Source: Thalassarchaeum sp002495735
GTDB lineage: Archaea; Thermoplasmatota; Poseidoniia; Poseidoniales; Thalassarchaeaceae
Length of the DNA: 38,740 bases
Assembly (NCBI GenBank): GCA_937911265.1
Contig: CALDRG010000096.1
Location: forward strand, 1-38,740
Reading direction: 5' to 3'
The notes below the pieces were generated by a model, which did not search any database, had not been told where the DNA came from, and saw only the letters and a list, made by a program, of their open reading frames with translations. Positions within the stretch are counted from its first letter, which is position 1; each line of letters opens with the position of its first letter. Shown here one piece after another: positions 16,976-25,245 of this stretch. A program made the position numbers and the translations under genes.

Positions 16976-17710
16976 TCACAAAGTCATCCTGAGTGAATGC
17001 ATGCTCTCGTAGAGCGGCAAGGCCTCAGACAGAATCGCCTCGTGCTCGGGGCCGAGATTACCTAGCCGGCCCCTGTAGGGCGAGAATCCCGTAGAGGACC
17101 AGACCGAGTCGTACCAGTGTTCGGCCCATATCCCGTCGCACTCCCTCGGACCCGGCCTCCAGGACAGCATTCTCTCACTGAAGGGTATCCCGACACGCTC
17201 GCACAACAGGCCAAGCATGCCCCTGGGGTCTTCCAAGACATCCCTAGCGTCCATTATTGGTGGGACTTTTCCGCTTTCCCTCGCTACCTGCTGAAGCAGC
17301 CTTGCCTGCTGCGGCAAACCAGTCGCCCACAGCGACACCTCATCTGTTATCTTCGACAGGGAGAGCAAGACCTCGTGAGGACTGCGAATCAGGAAGCAAT
17401 TATTCAGCGAATCCAGCCACCCGGTCTCCATCTCTGGGAGGATATGATGGCACATGTGCTTCTGGTACCATACTCCTGCACCTCCTGGAATCTCACCAGT
17501 GAGGTAATCGACCACTGAATCGGCATCGGCCTCATGGTGTGCAATCACGGCATCTGCGTCAGGGTGCTTGATGCCTGTCTTCGCTAGATAGTGAGAGTAG
17601 AGCGGCTCATCACTGGCGAAGCAGTCCTCTCGGTTGTCGAAAGAGTACATCATCGCCGTGGAGATATTACGGGGCCCCGACCACATGGCGATGCTGCCGC
17701 CGTCAGCCAC
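16976..17710 (-). CDS. sulfotransferase-like P-loop protein, partner of the adjacent aminotransferase
   Basis: The product is 244 residues from the GTG at 17710. The opening SIAMWSGPRNISTAMMYSF carries a phosphate-binding loop like the 5'-phosphosulfate loop of sulfotransferases, but with GPRNIST in place of the usual KSGTT. Later, NNCFLIRSPHEVLLSL fits the second strand-helix (3'-phosphate-binding Arg and nearby residues). The gene overlaps the upstream aminotransferase stop by eight bases, so the two are co-translated. Plant BCAT-like proteins of about 555 residues, as I recall them, join a P-loop domain of this kind to a class IV aminotransferase; the summed length here is 546. Whether it transfers sulfate is unknown. 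The frame extends upstream to 17809 inside the aminotransferase, and ATG 17686 is another possible start. The gene ends one base after the convergent giant gene. Confidence 0.75.
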   Translation of the reverse strand: MADGGSIAMWSGPRNISTAMMYSFDNREDCFASDEPLYSHYLAKTGIKHPDADAVIAHHEADADSVVDYLTGEIPGGAGVWYQKHMCHHILPEMETGWLDSLNNCFLIRSPHEVLLSLSKITDEVSLWATGLPQQARLLQQVARESGKVPPIMDARDVLEDPRGMLGLLCERVGIPFSERMLSWRPGPRECDGIWAEHWYDSVWSSTGFSPYRGRLGNLGPEHEAILSEALPLYESMHSLRMTL

Positions 17711-18611
17711 CGCACTCACTCCGGACCAGGGCCACATAGAGGGCTTGAAGGCGTTCGCACATAGGGCCCCTGCGGCCCTTGCCCATCGGCTCACCGTCGA
17801 ACTCCACAACAGGAGTTAGGCCAGCGAACGTCCCTGTCACGAAAGCCTCGTCGGCCGTGCTGACGTCCTCTGTAGTGAAGTCCCTCTCATATGCAGGAAT
17901 CCTGTTGGAGTGGCACAGCTCAAGCACCTTCCGGCGAGTGATGCCATCCAAGCAGTGCTCGCCTGTCGAGGTCCAGACCTCACCGTTACGGACGATGAAG
18001 AAGTGGGTCGAGTTACATGTCGCCACATTTCCCGAAGGGTCGAGCATGAGCCCCTCGTCGCCGCCCTTAGCTGCAGCGTCAATGCATGCCGCGATGCAGT
18101 TATGCTTCGAAAGGCTGTTGATTCGGGGGTCCTGGACGTTCTGCTCGCCCCTCCTGATGTCAACGGTGACTAGACTGATTCCATCCACTACCCTGCGCTT
18201 GTCTGCCCTCTTGTACTCAGGGATGATGACCAACGTCGGAGGACTGGATATCACCCACGGAGCCTGATAAGGCGTGGGTTTGAGACCGCGCGAGACTACT
18301 AAGCGAATATGGACATCGTCATGCATGCCATTGGCTGAAATCACACGACCTACTTCCTCGAGAATCTCCGTGCGGGACAGGCCTATGTCAAGTGAAATCG
18401 ACTCGGCACCTCGGAACAGCCTGTCGAGATGATCCTCTGCGAATGCAATGGTACCTTTGTGGAGTCTAAACGACTCCCATACTCCATCTCCCAATAGGAA
18501 TCCGGCATCGAAGACAGAGACCTTGGCGTTTCGGCGGGGGGTAATCTCTCCGTTCACCGAAATAAGGACGTCTTGGTTGCGAGAATCTTCCTCGTAGTCG
18601 TGAGTGCCCAT
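17703..18611 (-). CDS. class IV PLP aminotransferase, branched-chain-like
   Basis: The enzyme has 302 residues, typical of fold-type IV aminotransferases (BCAT, D-amino-acid transaminase, ADC lyase). Motifs run in order: SVFDAGFLLGDGVWESFR (32-49), HLDRLFRGAESI (61-72), VVSRGL, the lysine-bearing segment DPRINSLSKHNCI (161-173), EGLMLDPSGNVATCNSTHFF (186-205), the phosphate-binding HCLDGITR (219-226), and ADEAFVTGTFAGLTPV (253-268). In IlvE the Schiff-base lysine sits three residues before the N-Y-L segment; here the residue at that position is Asn165 by ungapped alignment, and the likely lysine is K169. CNSTHFF replaces the usual GxGxNIF. It is therefore a distinct subgroup, and the amino-acid substrate is unproven. 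It starts eight bases after purC, with GAGGT overlapping that stop. Confidence 0.85.
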   Translation of the reverse strand: MGTHDYEEDSRNQDVLISVNGEITPRRNAKVSVFDAGFLLGDGVWESFRLHKGTIAFAEDHLDRLFRGAESISLDIGLSRTEILEEVGRVISANGMHDDVHIRLVVSRGLKPTPYQAPWVISSPPTLVIIPEYKRADKRRVVDGISLVTVDIRRGEQNVQDPRINSLSKHNCIAACIDAAAKGGDEGLMLDPSGNVATCNSTHFFIVRNGEVWTSTGEHCLDGITRRKVLELCHSNRIPAYERDFTTEDVSTADEAFVTGTFAGLTPVVEFDGEPMGKGRRGPMCERLQALYVALVRSECGG

Positions 18612-18619
18612 AGTGAACC

Positions 18620-19564
18620 TCAGAATTCGGCTCCGGTCAGTCGTTCGTACATCGACGCGTACAGTTCTGCAGTCCTTTCTATCATATCCTGAGGCAAAGC
18701 CGGTATTGGAGGCTCCTCGATTCCTTGTTCCCTAGCATCATACAGCACCTCATGATGGCCTATGTCGATGTAGTGCTCGCGCACGAACTCCTTGGACAGA
18801 GATACTATCTGGCCGTTGGCGTAGGTCTCGGCATCCCACCATCTGTCCTCATCTAGAGTGCCAAATGAATCTACTAGAACCGGCCTCCTTCCTGCACCGA
18901 GAGCGAACTCCTTCTTGCCATCGACATGAATCAGGCCTCGCTTGCCTGCCTCACGCTCAATGATGGCATCGATCCTCAGAGTCGCATCGAGAATCGAGTC
19001 GAACTCCTCTTCCGTGAGATTGGATATCTGCAGCGCCTCCTCTCTGTCCAGAAGTCTGTCGAACGACTCGAACTTGGTTGAGACTTCGAGATAGGGCTGA
19101 GGTAGCTTGCAGCCCTCCTTAATCTCGGCCCCGGGCTCAAAGCCAAACTCCTCGACCCCGGCCTCGCCCTTGGCGTACCTCCGCCAGCCCGAGCCCGATA
19201 GGTGATGTCTGCAAATCACTTCTAGAGGGACGAATACATTCTCCATGTCGCGAGGTATGGCGCCTGGCTCCTTGATGACCTCAAAGCGTCTGGCCAGACA
19301 GCGGTCCGGAGCATTCATCTCGATGAGATGGGTTTCGCACACCCTCTCTTTGCCGACTAGGTCGAACCAGTGGCAAGTGGTTCGGTTCAGGCTCTCTCCC
19401 TTACGCGGGATAAGTGAGGGGATAATCTGGTCGTAGACCGAAATCTGGTCTGTATACCTGAATTCGAGGACGTCTGGGTCCTCTGTACTCCATACTTGCT
19501 TGACCTTACCTTGGTAGAGCAGCTCTCCCATGCCTGCGTTTGGTGCGATACCGACGATGAACAT
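18620..19564 (-). CDS. purC: phosphoribosylaminoimidazole-succinocarboxamide synthase (SAICAR synthetase)
   Basis: The enzyme joins aspartate to CAIR with ATP in purine synthesis. It has 314 residues from the ATG at 19564 or 303 from the ATG at 19531 (MGELLYQGKVKQVW), which fits the family start better because the strand-loop LYQGKVKQVW should lie close to the N-terminus. Signatures seen include YTDQISVYDQIIPSLIPRKG, GSGWRRYAKGE, EEFDSILDATLRIDAI, RGLIHVDGKKEFA and LVDSFGTLDEDRWWD, with the DS/DEDR residues of the metal and nucleotide site. The length suits the eukaryote-like long PurC rather than the 240-residue bacterial type. It lies 19 bases after the binding-protein gene and eight before the aminotransferase, so the three may share a message. 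Confidence 0.95.
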   Translation of the reverse strand: MFIVGIAPNAGMGELLYQGKVKQVWSTEDPDVLEFRYTDQISVYDQIIPSLIPRKGESLNRTTCHWFDLVGKERVCETHLIEMNAPDRCLARRFEVIKEPGAIPRDMENVFVPLEVICRHHLSGSGWRRYAKGEAGVEEFGFEPGAEIKEGCKLPQPYLEVSTKFESFDRLLDREEALQISNLTEEEFDSILDATLRIDAIIEREAGKRGLIHVDGKKEFALGAGRRPVLVDSFGTLDEDRWWDAETYANGQIVSLSKEFVREHYIDIGHHEVLYDAREQGIEEPPIPALPQDMIERTAELYASMYERLTGAEF

Positions 19565-19583
19565 TACTGGGGCGAGTTAAGCG

Positions 19584-20564
19584 TTAGTCCCTGCGAACCA
19601 GTTGGTATGCGATGACCAGCGAGAGGAGGCCAATAGCAATCCAGCGCTGGTCGAATTCGCTGGGCTGATTGTCCTGCTCAGACATGAACAGATGCTGAAC
19701 TGTCTGTAAGTTGGGAGACTCCTCCGAGGCCATCAGCACGATTCCCTCGACGTGGTAGGGCAGACCCCCTCTCAGGCCCTTCGATATGGCTTTCTGGGGA
19801 GTTATAGAGGCCATGATGTAGCTGCATGTGTCTCCTCTCTTCAGATCCTCAATGGCCTCAAACTCGCCGCCACTGTCATGAGGCCTGAATGCAATTGTCA
19901 CCTCGTAGTGGCTCTCTATCCGTTTCGCCACCATATCGGCGATCTCTGCCTCAAATCCGTAGAACTCTGCGGAACCATCCTGCCTAGACATAGGGGATTG
20001 TTGATCGTACATGCAAACAACCAACTCGCGCTTATTATCGATTATTTCGTACAGAATCCCTTCTTCGGTCGGAATCGGCCATTCCTCAATGTAGCCCTCG
20101 TAGTCGGAACCATCCAGTTCCGTTTCCCCGAGAAACCAAGTCGAGTAGGTCGCAGAGAGTGAATTGGACCATACCAATTCCGCTAATGCAGCGTTAATGG
20201 CGTTGAGCAGTTCGGTATTTCCCTTATCCTCCGAGGAGTCAATACGAGCAACGGGCACGTATGACTCGATCTCTTCCACCATTCCAACAACAGACAGACC
20301 AGGTGTGTTCTCCGAGTTAACGGGGTCAGCCGCAATCGAGTGGGAAGTGAGTAAGAAGTCGATATTTCCGACCATTAACTCTCGCATCGCCGTCTGGTAG
20401 TCTTGGTACGACGACTCAGTAATGTGCTCGTGTGATTCCAACAGGTGAGATACGGGAACCTCCTCGTATGTGCCGACGCTGTACTGTGCCCCTCCGACTG
20501 CCGACACGCTGGACGCTGTCAGTAACAACGCGCTGAGACAAAGGGCCGCCAGCATACCTCTCAT
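19584..20564 (-). CDS. amino-acid-binding protein of the SBP_bac_3 fold, apparently circularly permuted
   Basis: This 326-residue protein has a signal peptide (about 1-23, LAALCLSALLLTASSVSA) and a C-terminal helix (about 308-323, WIAIGLLSLVIAYQLV) that would anchor it. The two halves occur in reversed order compared with polar amino-acid binding proteins. The part normally last comes first: YSVGTYEE (28-35), AMRELMVGNIDFLLT (59-73), LSVVGMVEEIESYVPVARI (90-108), and NTELLNAINAALAEL..TYSTWFLGE (116-147). The part normally first comes second: LVVCMYDQQSPMS (181-193), YGFEAEIADMVAKRI (202-216), ASITPQKA (252-259) and GLPYHVEGIVLM (267-278). A linker of about 33 residues (148-180) joins the old C-terminus to the old N-terminus. 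It lies divergent from the permease-ATPase pair and is its likely receptor. A fusion of two partial proteins is the alternative. Confidence 0.8.
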   Translation of the reverse strand: MRGMLAALCLSALLLTASSVSAVGGAQYSVGTYEEVPVSHLLESHEHITESSYQDYQTAMRELMVGNIDFLLTSHSIAADPVNSENTPGLSVVGMVEEIESYVPVARIDSSEDKGNTELLNAINAALAELVWSNSLSATYSTWFLGETELDGSDYEGYIEEWPIPTEEGILYEIIDNKRELVVCMYDQQSPMSRQDGSAEFYGFEAEIADMVAKRIESHYEVTIAFRPHDSGGEFEAIEDLKRGDTCSYIMASITPQKAISKGLRGGLPYHVEGIVLMASEESPNLQTVQHLFMSEQDNQPSEFDQRWIAIGLLSLVIAYQLVRRD

Positions 20565-20609
20565 GGCCCGAGGGGCTGCAATGCCGACTTAGAATTGATG
20601 GTCCGCCGA

Positions 20610-20621
20610 GACTATATTCAA
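20610..20621. promoter_or_regulatory. TATA-like element between divergent transporter genes
   Basis: GACTATATTCAA lies about 40 bases before the permease ATG (20650) on the plus strand. Its complement, TTGAATATAGTC, lies about 45 bases before the binding-protein ATG (20564). The near-symmetric AT core could serve promoters in both directions and would keep receptor and channel expression in step. Confidence 0.45.
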
Positions 20622-20649
20622 AGGAGTACGTCAGGAGCCTGAAGTTTGC

Positions 20650-22959
20650 ATGTCCGAGGATATCTCAAGAGTTCTCAACCCTCTGGGGAAGAAGGGTACT
20701 CGTCTCATCGCAATTCTATCATTTCTGATGATAATCGCCCTAATTACCCCTGCCCAGGCAGTCGATTATGATGACGGCGCTAAGTACATCAGCGGATGGG
20801 ATGTTGCCAACAGTGGTACCGATAAGGACCTCTTCACGTCGGCCTACGATGGCGAGTCAGTCTTCGCTTTCGGTGCTGGAGGAGTGATTCTCCAGAGCGC
20901 TGACAAGGGCGCCACGTGGGTACAACTCGAATCGCCTGCTACTTCCAACCTGCGTGCGTCTGATTCAGTCGGGGGTGCAATCGCGGTAGTCGGAGACGGT
21001 GGGGCGGCTTACCTGCGTGCTGATGGCAGTGAGACATGGCTGGACATCTCCCTGGCCCTCCCTGTAGATTTCAGAGGAATGGCGATGAGCAGTGCTACCT
21101 CACTGGTGGCTGTAGGTCCTAGTGGAGCCATCTGGCAATACTCCAGCGAGACTTGGATACAAAGGGATTCTGGAGTGTCCACAGATCTCAACGAGGTGTC
21201 ATTCCTTGATGCCACCTTGGGGATGATAGTGGGCGATGGCGGCACCATTCTTGCCACCGATGACGGAGGTGAAAGTTGGGAGTACAGAGAGGCCCCGGAA
21301 GGGTTGGATGCTGACATAGTAGCGATCGATTATTACAGTGGCATCAGAGTATATGCAATAACGGACGAGGGGCACATCGTAAAGTCGGTTGGAACGAATT
21401 CTGGCACCGCGGCCGGATATGTCTGGGAACTGGTCGAGATTGAATCGGCAGGCAGAAACACCAGCCTAGGGCTCGAATTGAATTCCATCGACGTATCGTC
21501 TGTGAACAAGTTCCTCGTATCAGGCCCCTCTAGCTACACTGCTCTTTCCCTAGACGGAGGCAATATCATCACCTCCCAGATAAACCCCCTATCAAGTACC
21601 AAGGACTTCAATCACGTCTTGTTTCTCAATCTGTTTGATGCTGTGATTGTAGGTGCGGATGGGGTGATACTATTTTCAGAAAATGCCGGAGAGGATGAGG
21701 CGGTTGGATTTTTCATAATCGACTACGGCGACTTCGGGCAGTTCGTCGACTACTCAAAGGAAATGCTGATTGATGGGCTATTCGCGACAATCAGAATTGT
21801 TCTATTCGGCATGATTCTTGGTTTCTTCCTCGGCATCATGCTCTCAATGATGAAGACCGCCCCTACCACTCTGAAGAATGTTGCACAACTAGATCGATTC
21901 TCTATAATTAGAATGATTCTAATCCCATTTTGTATCATTGAGACTACCATTCCTTTCATTCGATTAAATAAAAAATTGTGGTCTGCAACTAGAATTTCTG
22001 AGAGATTACGCATTCTATCCTCCACCAATACTAAACCACTCAACACCCTAGTCCTGAGGGCATTTGGATTGGGGATTCTATACTACGGAATTATGTTGAT
22101 TTCCACTTTAGTCCCCATAGTTAGGAGTCTCAATCTAGACGGTTGGGAGTACGTCTACACACCTATTGGACTCATATCTCCGGAAGGTATCAATGGGGAG
22201 TTATACTTTGGGAACTTTCTCCAAGCCCTCCTTGGTATCGCACTAATCCTGTTGGGCCTACTGTTCCTGACCACAAGGAAATTCTTCCTCAAGAGGGAGG
22301 TGGTACTGCCATTCCGTGGCATCACAGTGAAGTGGAATTTCTGGGATGTGCGGCCGATGAACGCTGTCGCGACCGTATACACCGACCTCTTCCGCAATAC
22401 TCCCCTACTCGTCCAGTTCTTGTTCATCCACTTCGGAATACAATTTGGTAAGATTCTAGGGGATCCAGGCGCGGCGATGCTTGAGGGCGAAACGAATTTC
22501 GTTCTAGTATACATCAGAGACATGATCCTAGCTGACAGGGCATGCGTTAGCTCCATCTTCGCTCTCGGTCTGAATTCTGGGGCCTATCAGTGCGAAACAA
22601 TACGTGGTGCTATCGCGGCGATTCCCTCTGGACAGATGGAGGCGGGCAGGAGTATCGGACTGAACTATATGCAGACGATGGGGCTGATCATCATGCCTCA
22701 GGCGATTAGAATCTGCATACCACCAATGGGTAACGAAATGGTCAACCTCGTGCTCAACTCTTCGCTCGCAATGGTAGTTGGCTATGCTGAGCTAACTCGA
22801 AAGGGCAGACTGATTAATGCCGTTACCTTCCAGATTTTCTGGGCTTACGGCATGGTGCTAGTGTCCTACTTCGTGGTTACTTGGACGCTGGCTCTGCTCC
22901 TGAGGCGTCTCGAGACCAAGTCGCGGATTCCGGGACTTGGAATTTCAGGAGGTGCATGA
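20650..22959 (+). CDS. ABC amino-acid permease fused to an N-terminal YCF48/BNR-like propeller
   Basis: The protein has 769 residues, over three times the usual 220-residue HisM/GlnP permease. Residues about 18-37 are a signal-like helix. Residues 45-345 hold about six repeats, for example VFAFGAGGVILQSADKGATW (72-90), LVAVGPSGAIWQY (152-164), GMIVGDGGTILATDDGGESW (191-210) and VIVGADGVILFS (332-343), the YCF48/BNR propeller pattern, probably outside the cell. Permease TM1 is DGLFATIRIVLFGMILGFFLG (375-395). The segment expected soon after it, YTDLFRNTPLLVQF, appears only at 577-590. The gap of about 170 residues contains two or three extra hydrophobic helices, reminiscent of long AapQ/BztB-type permeases. 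The coupling loop is at 653-685 (AAIPSGQMEAGRSIGLNYMQ). The stop precedes the ATPase start directly. Confidence 0.9.
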   Translation: MSEDISRVLNPLGKKGTRLIAILSFLMIIALITPAQAVDYDDGAKYISGWDVANSGTDKDLFTSAYDGESVFAFGAGGVILQSADKGATWVQLESPATSNLRASDSVGGAIAVVGDGGAAYLRADGSETWLDISLALPVDFRGMAMSSATSLVAVGPSGAIWQYSSETWIQRDSGVSTDLNEVSFLDATLGMIVGDGGTILATDDGGESWEYREAPEGLDADIVAIDYYSGIRVYAITDEGHIVKSVGTNSGTAAGYVWELVEIESAGRNTSLGLELNSIDVSSVNKFLVSGPSSYTALSLDGGNIITSQINPLSSTKDFNHVLFLNLFDAVIVGADGVILFSENAGEDEAVGFFIIDYGDFGQFVDYSKEMLIDGLFATIRIVLFGMILGFFLGIMLSMMKTAPTTLKNVAQLDRFSIIRMILIPFCIIETTIPFIRLNKKLWSATRISERLRILSSTNTKPLNTLVLRAFGLGILYYGIMLISTLVPIVRSLNLDGWEYVYTPIGLISPEGINGELYFGNFLQALLGIALILLGLLFLTTRKFFLKREVVLPFRGITVKWNFWDVRPMNAVATVYTDLFRNTPLLVQFLFIHFGIQFGKILGDPGAAMLEGETNFVLVYIRDMILADRACVSSIFALGLNSGAYQCETIRGAIAAIPSGQMEAGRSIGLNYMQTMGLIIMPQAIRICIPPMGNEMVNLVLNSSLAMVVGYAELTRKGRLINAVTFQIFWAYGMVLVSYFVVTWTLALLLRRLETKSRIPGLGISGGA

Positions 22960-23748
22960 ATGCCGGAGAATGTGTTGAGTGTTACTGACATGCACAAGAT
23001 TTACCCAGGAGGAGTCTATGCCGTCCGCGGCATCTCGTTCGAGGTTAACGAAGGTGAGTCGGTGGCGATCATAGGCTCATCGGGAAGCGGTAAGTCGACT
23101 GTGCTGCGATGTATCAACCGACTTATCGAGCCTACTGAAGGAGTCGTGCGGCTGCGCGGCGAGCACATCAACACCCCCGGGGCCGATATCAACGATGTCA
23201 GATCAAGAATTGGGATGGTTTTCCAGTCATTCGAATTGTTTGCACACCTGAAGGTCATCGACAACGTGACACTGGGCCTGAGACATGTCAGAAAGATGGG
23301 TAAGGACGAAGCCAAAGAAATAGCAATGTCTGCTCTTGAGCGTGTTGATCTTCTTGACCGAGTCGATGCGTACCCCGGAAATCTCTCTGGCGGACAGAAG
23401 CAAAGGGTAGCCATCGCCCGGGCTCTAGCGATGCGTCCCGAGGTTATGTTGTTCGACGAGCCGACTAGCGCCTTGGACCCCGAACTGATAGGCTCGGTTC
23501 TCGCAACCATAAGAGGGCTGGCTGACGAGGGCATGACGATGATCATAGTAACTCACGAAATCAGTTTCGCTAGAGACGTTGCTGACCGCATCATATACCT
23601 AGACGAGGGGGTTGTTGCAGAAGAGGGCCCCTCTTCAATCATAGAGAATCCTCAGACTGAACGGCTCAGGAGGTTCTTGTCCTCGATACACGAAGATGAA
23701 GTGCCCGAACAAATTCACGGAGAGTTAGCGGATAACGATACGGATTAG
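22960..23748 (+). CDS. polar amino-acid ABC transporter ATP-binding protein (GlnQ type)
   Basis: The subunit has 262 residues and powers import. It carries Walker A GSSGSGKST (39-47), Q-loop VFQS (87-90), signature LSGGQKQR (142-149), Walker B VMLFDEPTSALDPE (162-175) and H-loop VTHE (197-200). The opening LSVTDMHKIYPGG and spacing GVVRLRGEHI match the GlnQ/HisP subfamily. The ATG follows the permease stop without a gap, so the two are translationally coupled. Only one permease gene is present, so the channel is presumably a homodimer, unless a partner lies elsewhere. Confidence 0.95.
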   Translation: MPENVLSVTDMHKIYPGGVYAVRGISFEVNEGESVAIIGSSGSGKSTVLRCINRLIEPTEGVVRLRGEHINTPGADINDVRSRIGMVFQSFELFAHLKVIDNVTLGLRHVRKMGKDEAKEIAMSALERVDLLDRVDAYPGNLSGGQKQRVAIARALAMRPEVMLFDEPTSALDPELIGSVLATIRGLADEGMTMIIVTHEISFARDVADRIIYLDEGVVAEEGPSSIIENPQTERLRRFLSSIHEDEVPEQIHGELADNDTD

Positions 23749-23792
23749 GGATACGTTTCCGGTGGCAAGGGAGCTGGGGCGCGTGTCCGTTG

Positions 23793-23801
23793 AAAAATTT
23801 T
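23793..23801. terminator. possible bidirectional T-tract between convergent genes
   Basis: AAAAATTTT lies between the ABC ATPase stop (23748) and the glutamate dehydrogenase stop (23802-23804). It gives T5 on the minus strand after gdhA and T4 on the plus strand. Archaeal termination can occur at T-tracts, but this one is short. Confidence 0.25.
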
Positions 23802-25157
23802 CTAGACCATTCCTTGGGCCTGCATGGCCTCGGCGACCTTGAGGAAACCGGCGATGTTCGCACCGGCGACATAGTTGCCGGGCATGCCGTACTTCTCAGC
23901 GGTCTCGAAGGCGTTCTTGTGGATGTTGATCATGATTCCCTCGAGCTTCTGGTCCACCTCTTCGCGGGTCCAGCTCATCCGCAGGCTGTTCTGACTCATC
24001 TCAAGTCCGGAGGTTGCCACTCCTCCGGCATTCGATGCCTTACCGGGAGCGAATAGCACCCCATTGGCCTGGAAGCACTCAACGGCTTCTGGTGTGCATG
24101 GCATGTTGGCACCCTCGGCGACTGCAATGACTTTGTTGTTGACTAGCATCTGTGCCTCCTTGCCATTAATCTCGTTTTGAGTCGCGCACGGAAGCGCGAT
24201 GTCGACATTGGTATCCCAGAGGCGATTCAGATTGGGCTCCGGCTTGGAGGCAGTGTACTCAACTCCGTCGAATTGGTCGGCGTACTCGCTCATTCGGCCG
24301 CGGCGGTTGTTCTTGAGATCCATAATCCATGTTAGCTTCTCCCTGTCGATTCCTGCTGAGTCGTAGATGAATCCGCTGCTGTCGGACATCGTTACCGGCT
24401 TGCCGCCGAGATCGAGGACCTTCTCGCATGCGAACTGGGCGACGTTACCGGAGCCGCTGATGGCGACCGCGGCACCCTCGAAGCTCTTGCCCTTGGTGGC
24501 GAGCATCTCTCGAGCGAAGTAGACCAATCCGTAGCCTGTCGCCTCGGGACGAATCCGAGATCCGCCATATGAACGCCCCTTTCCAGTCAGTACTCCTGTG
24601 AACTCGTTGGCGAGCTTCTTGTACATTCCGAACAGGTAGCCAATCTCTCGGCCACCCACACCAATGTCACCAGCAGGTACGTCGAGATCCGCGCCGATGT
24701 GGCGCCACAGTTCCATCATGAAGGACTGGCAGAAGCGCATGACTTCGGCATCTGATTTGCCCTTAGGATCGAAGTCGGCGCCGCCCTTGCCGCCACCCAT
24801 AGGAAGACCCGTCAAACTGTTCTTGAAGAGCTGCTCAAAGGCGAGAAACTTCAGGATGGACTGATTCACGCTAGGATGGAATCTGAGACCACCCTTGTAG
24901 GGGCCAATAGCACTGTTGAACTGGATTCGGAATCCACGGTTGATGTGGAGATTTCCATCGTCATCGTACCAAGGCACCCGAAACTGGATTATCCTCTCAG
25001 CCTCGACGATGGCTTCGACCACTGTGAGGTAATCTGGATTGGCCTGTATCACAGGCACCAGACTGTCTAGGACCTCTTCCACCGCCTGATGGAACTCAGG
25101 TTGGTTCGGATCTCTCGCTATCACGCTATTATACACTGTTTTCATTGTACTATCCAT
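23802..25157 (-). CDS. gdhA: NADP-type glutamate dehydrogenase
   Basis: The enzyme interconverts glutamate with 2-oxoglutarate and ammonia. At 451 residues it is the hexameric small type common in bacteria and eukaryotes. Substrate residues appear in FRIQFNSAIGPYKGGLRFHP (76-95) and PMGGGKGG (119-126, catalytic K124). D164 in PAGDIGVGGRE is the catalytic Asp. The coenzyme strand GSGNVAQFACEKV is followed by MSDSSGFIYD, where Ser rather than an acidic residue ends the strand, pointing to NADP(H). It is more like bacterial GdhA than hyperthermophile archaeal GDH, which suggests acquisition from bacteria. Starts at 25157 or 25145 are both possible. It lies convergent with the transporter. Confidence 0.97.
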   Translation of the reverse strand: MDSTMKTVYNSVIARDPNQPEFHQAVEEVLDSLVPVIQANPDYLTVVEAIVEAERIIQFRVPWYDDDGNLHINRGFRIQFNSAIGPYKGGLRFHPSVNQSILKFLAFEQLFKNSLTGLPMGGGKGGADFDPKGKSDAEVMRFCQSFMMELWRHIGADLDVPAGDIGVGGREIGYLFGMYKKLANEFTGVLTGKGRSYGGSRIRPEATGYGLVYFAREMLATKGKSFEGAAVAISGSGNVAQFACEKVLDLGGKPVTMSDSSGFIYDSAGIDREKLTWIMDLKNNRRGRMSEYADQFDGVEYTASKPEPNLNRLWDTNVDIALPCATQNEINGKEAQMLVNNKVIAVAEGANMPCTPEAVECFQANGVLFAPGKASNAGGVATSGLEMSQNSLRMSWTREEVDQKLEGIMINIHKNAFETAEKYGMPGNYVAGANIAGFLKVAEAMQAQGMV

Positions 25158-25245
25158 TGGCTCACCAAGGGGATTGAACGATTCCTATTTGAGGGACCGG
25201 GCGCTTGCGCGACCGAGGGGGGGCTTTTGAATAATATCCTAACTA

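Noticed and set aside
16976..17809. longer 277-residue form of the sulfotransferase-like protein
   Set aside because: The first 33 codons lie inside the aminotransferase gene and look unlike the family; the GTG at 17710 fits better.
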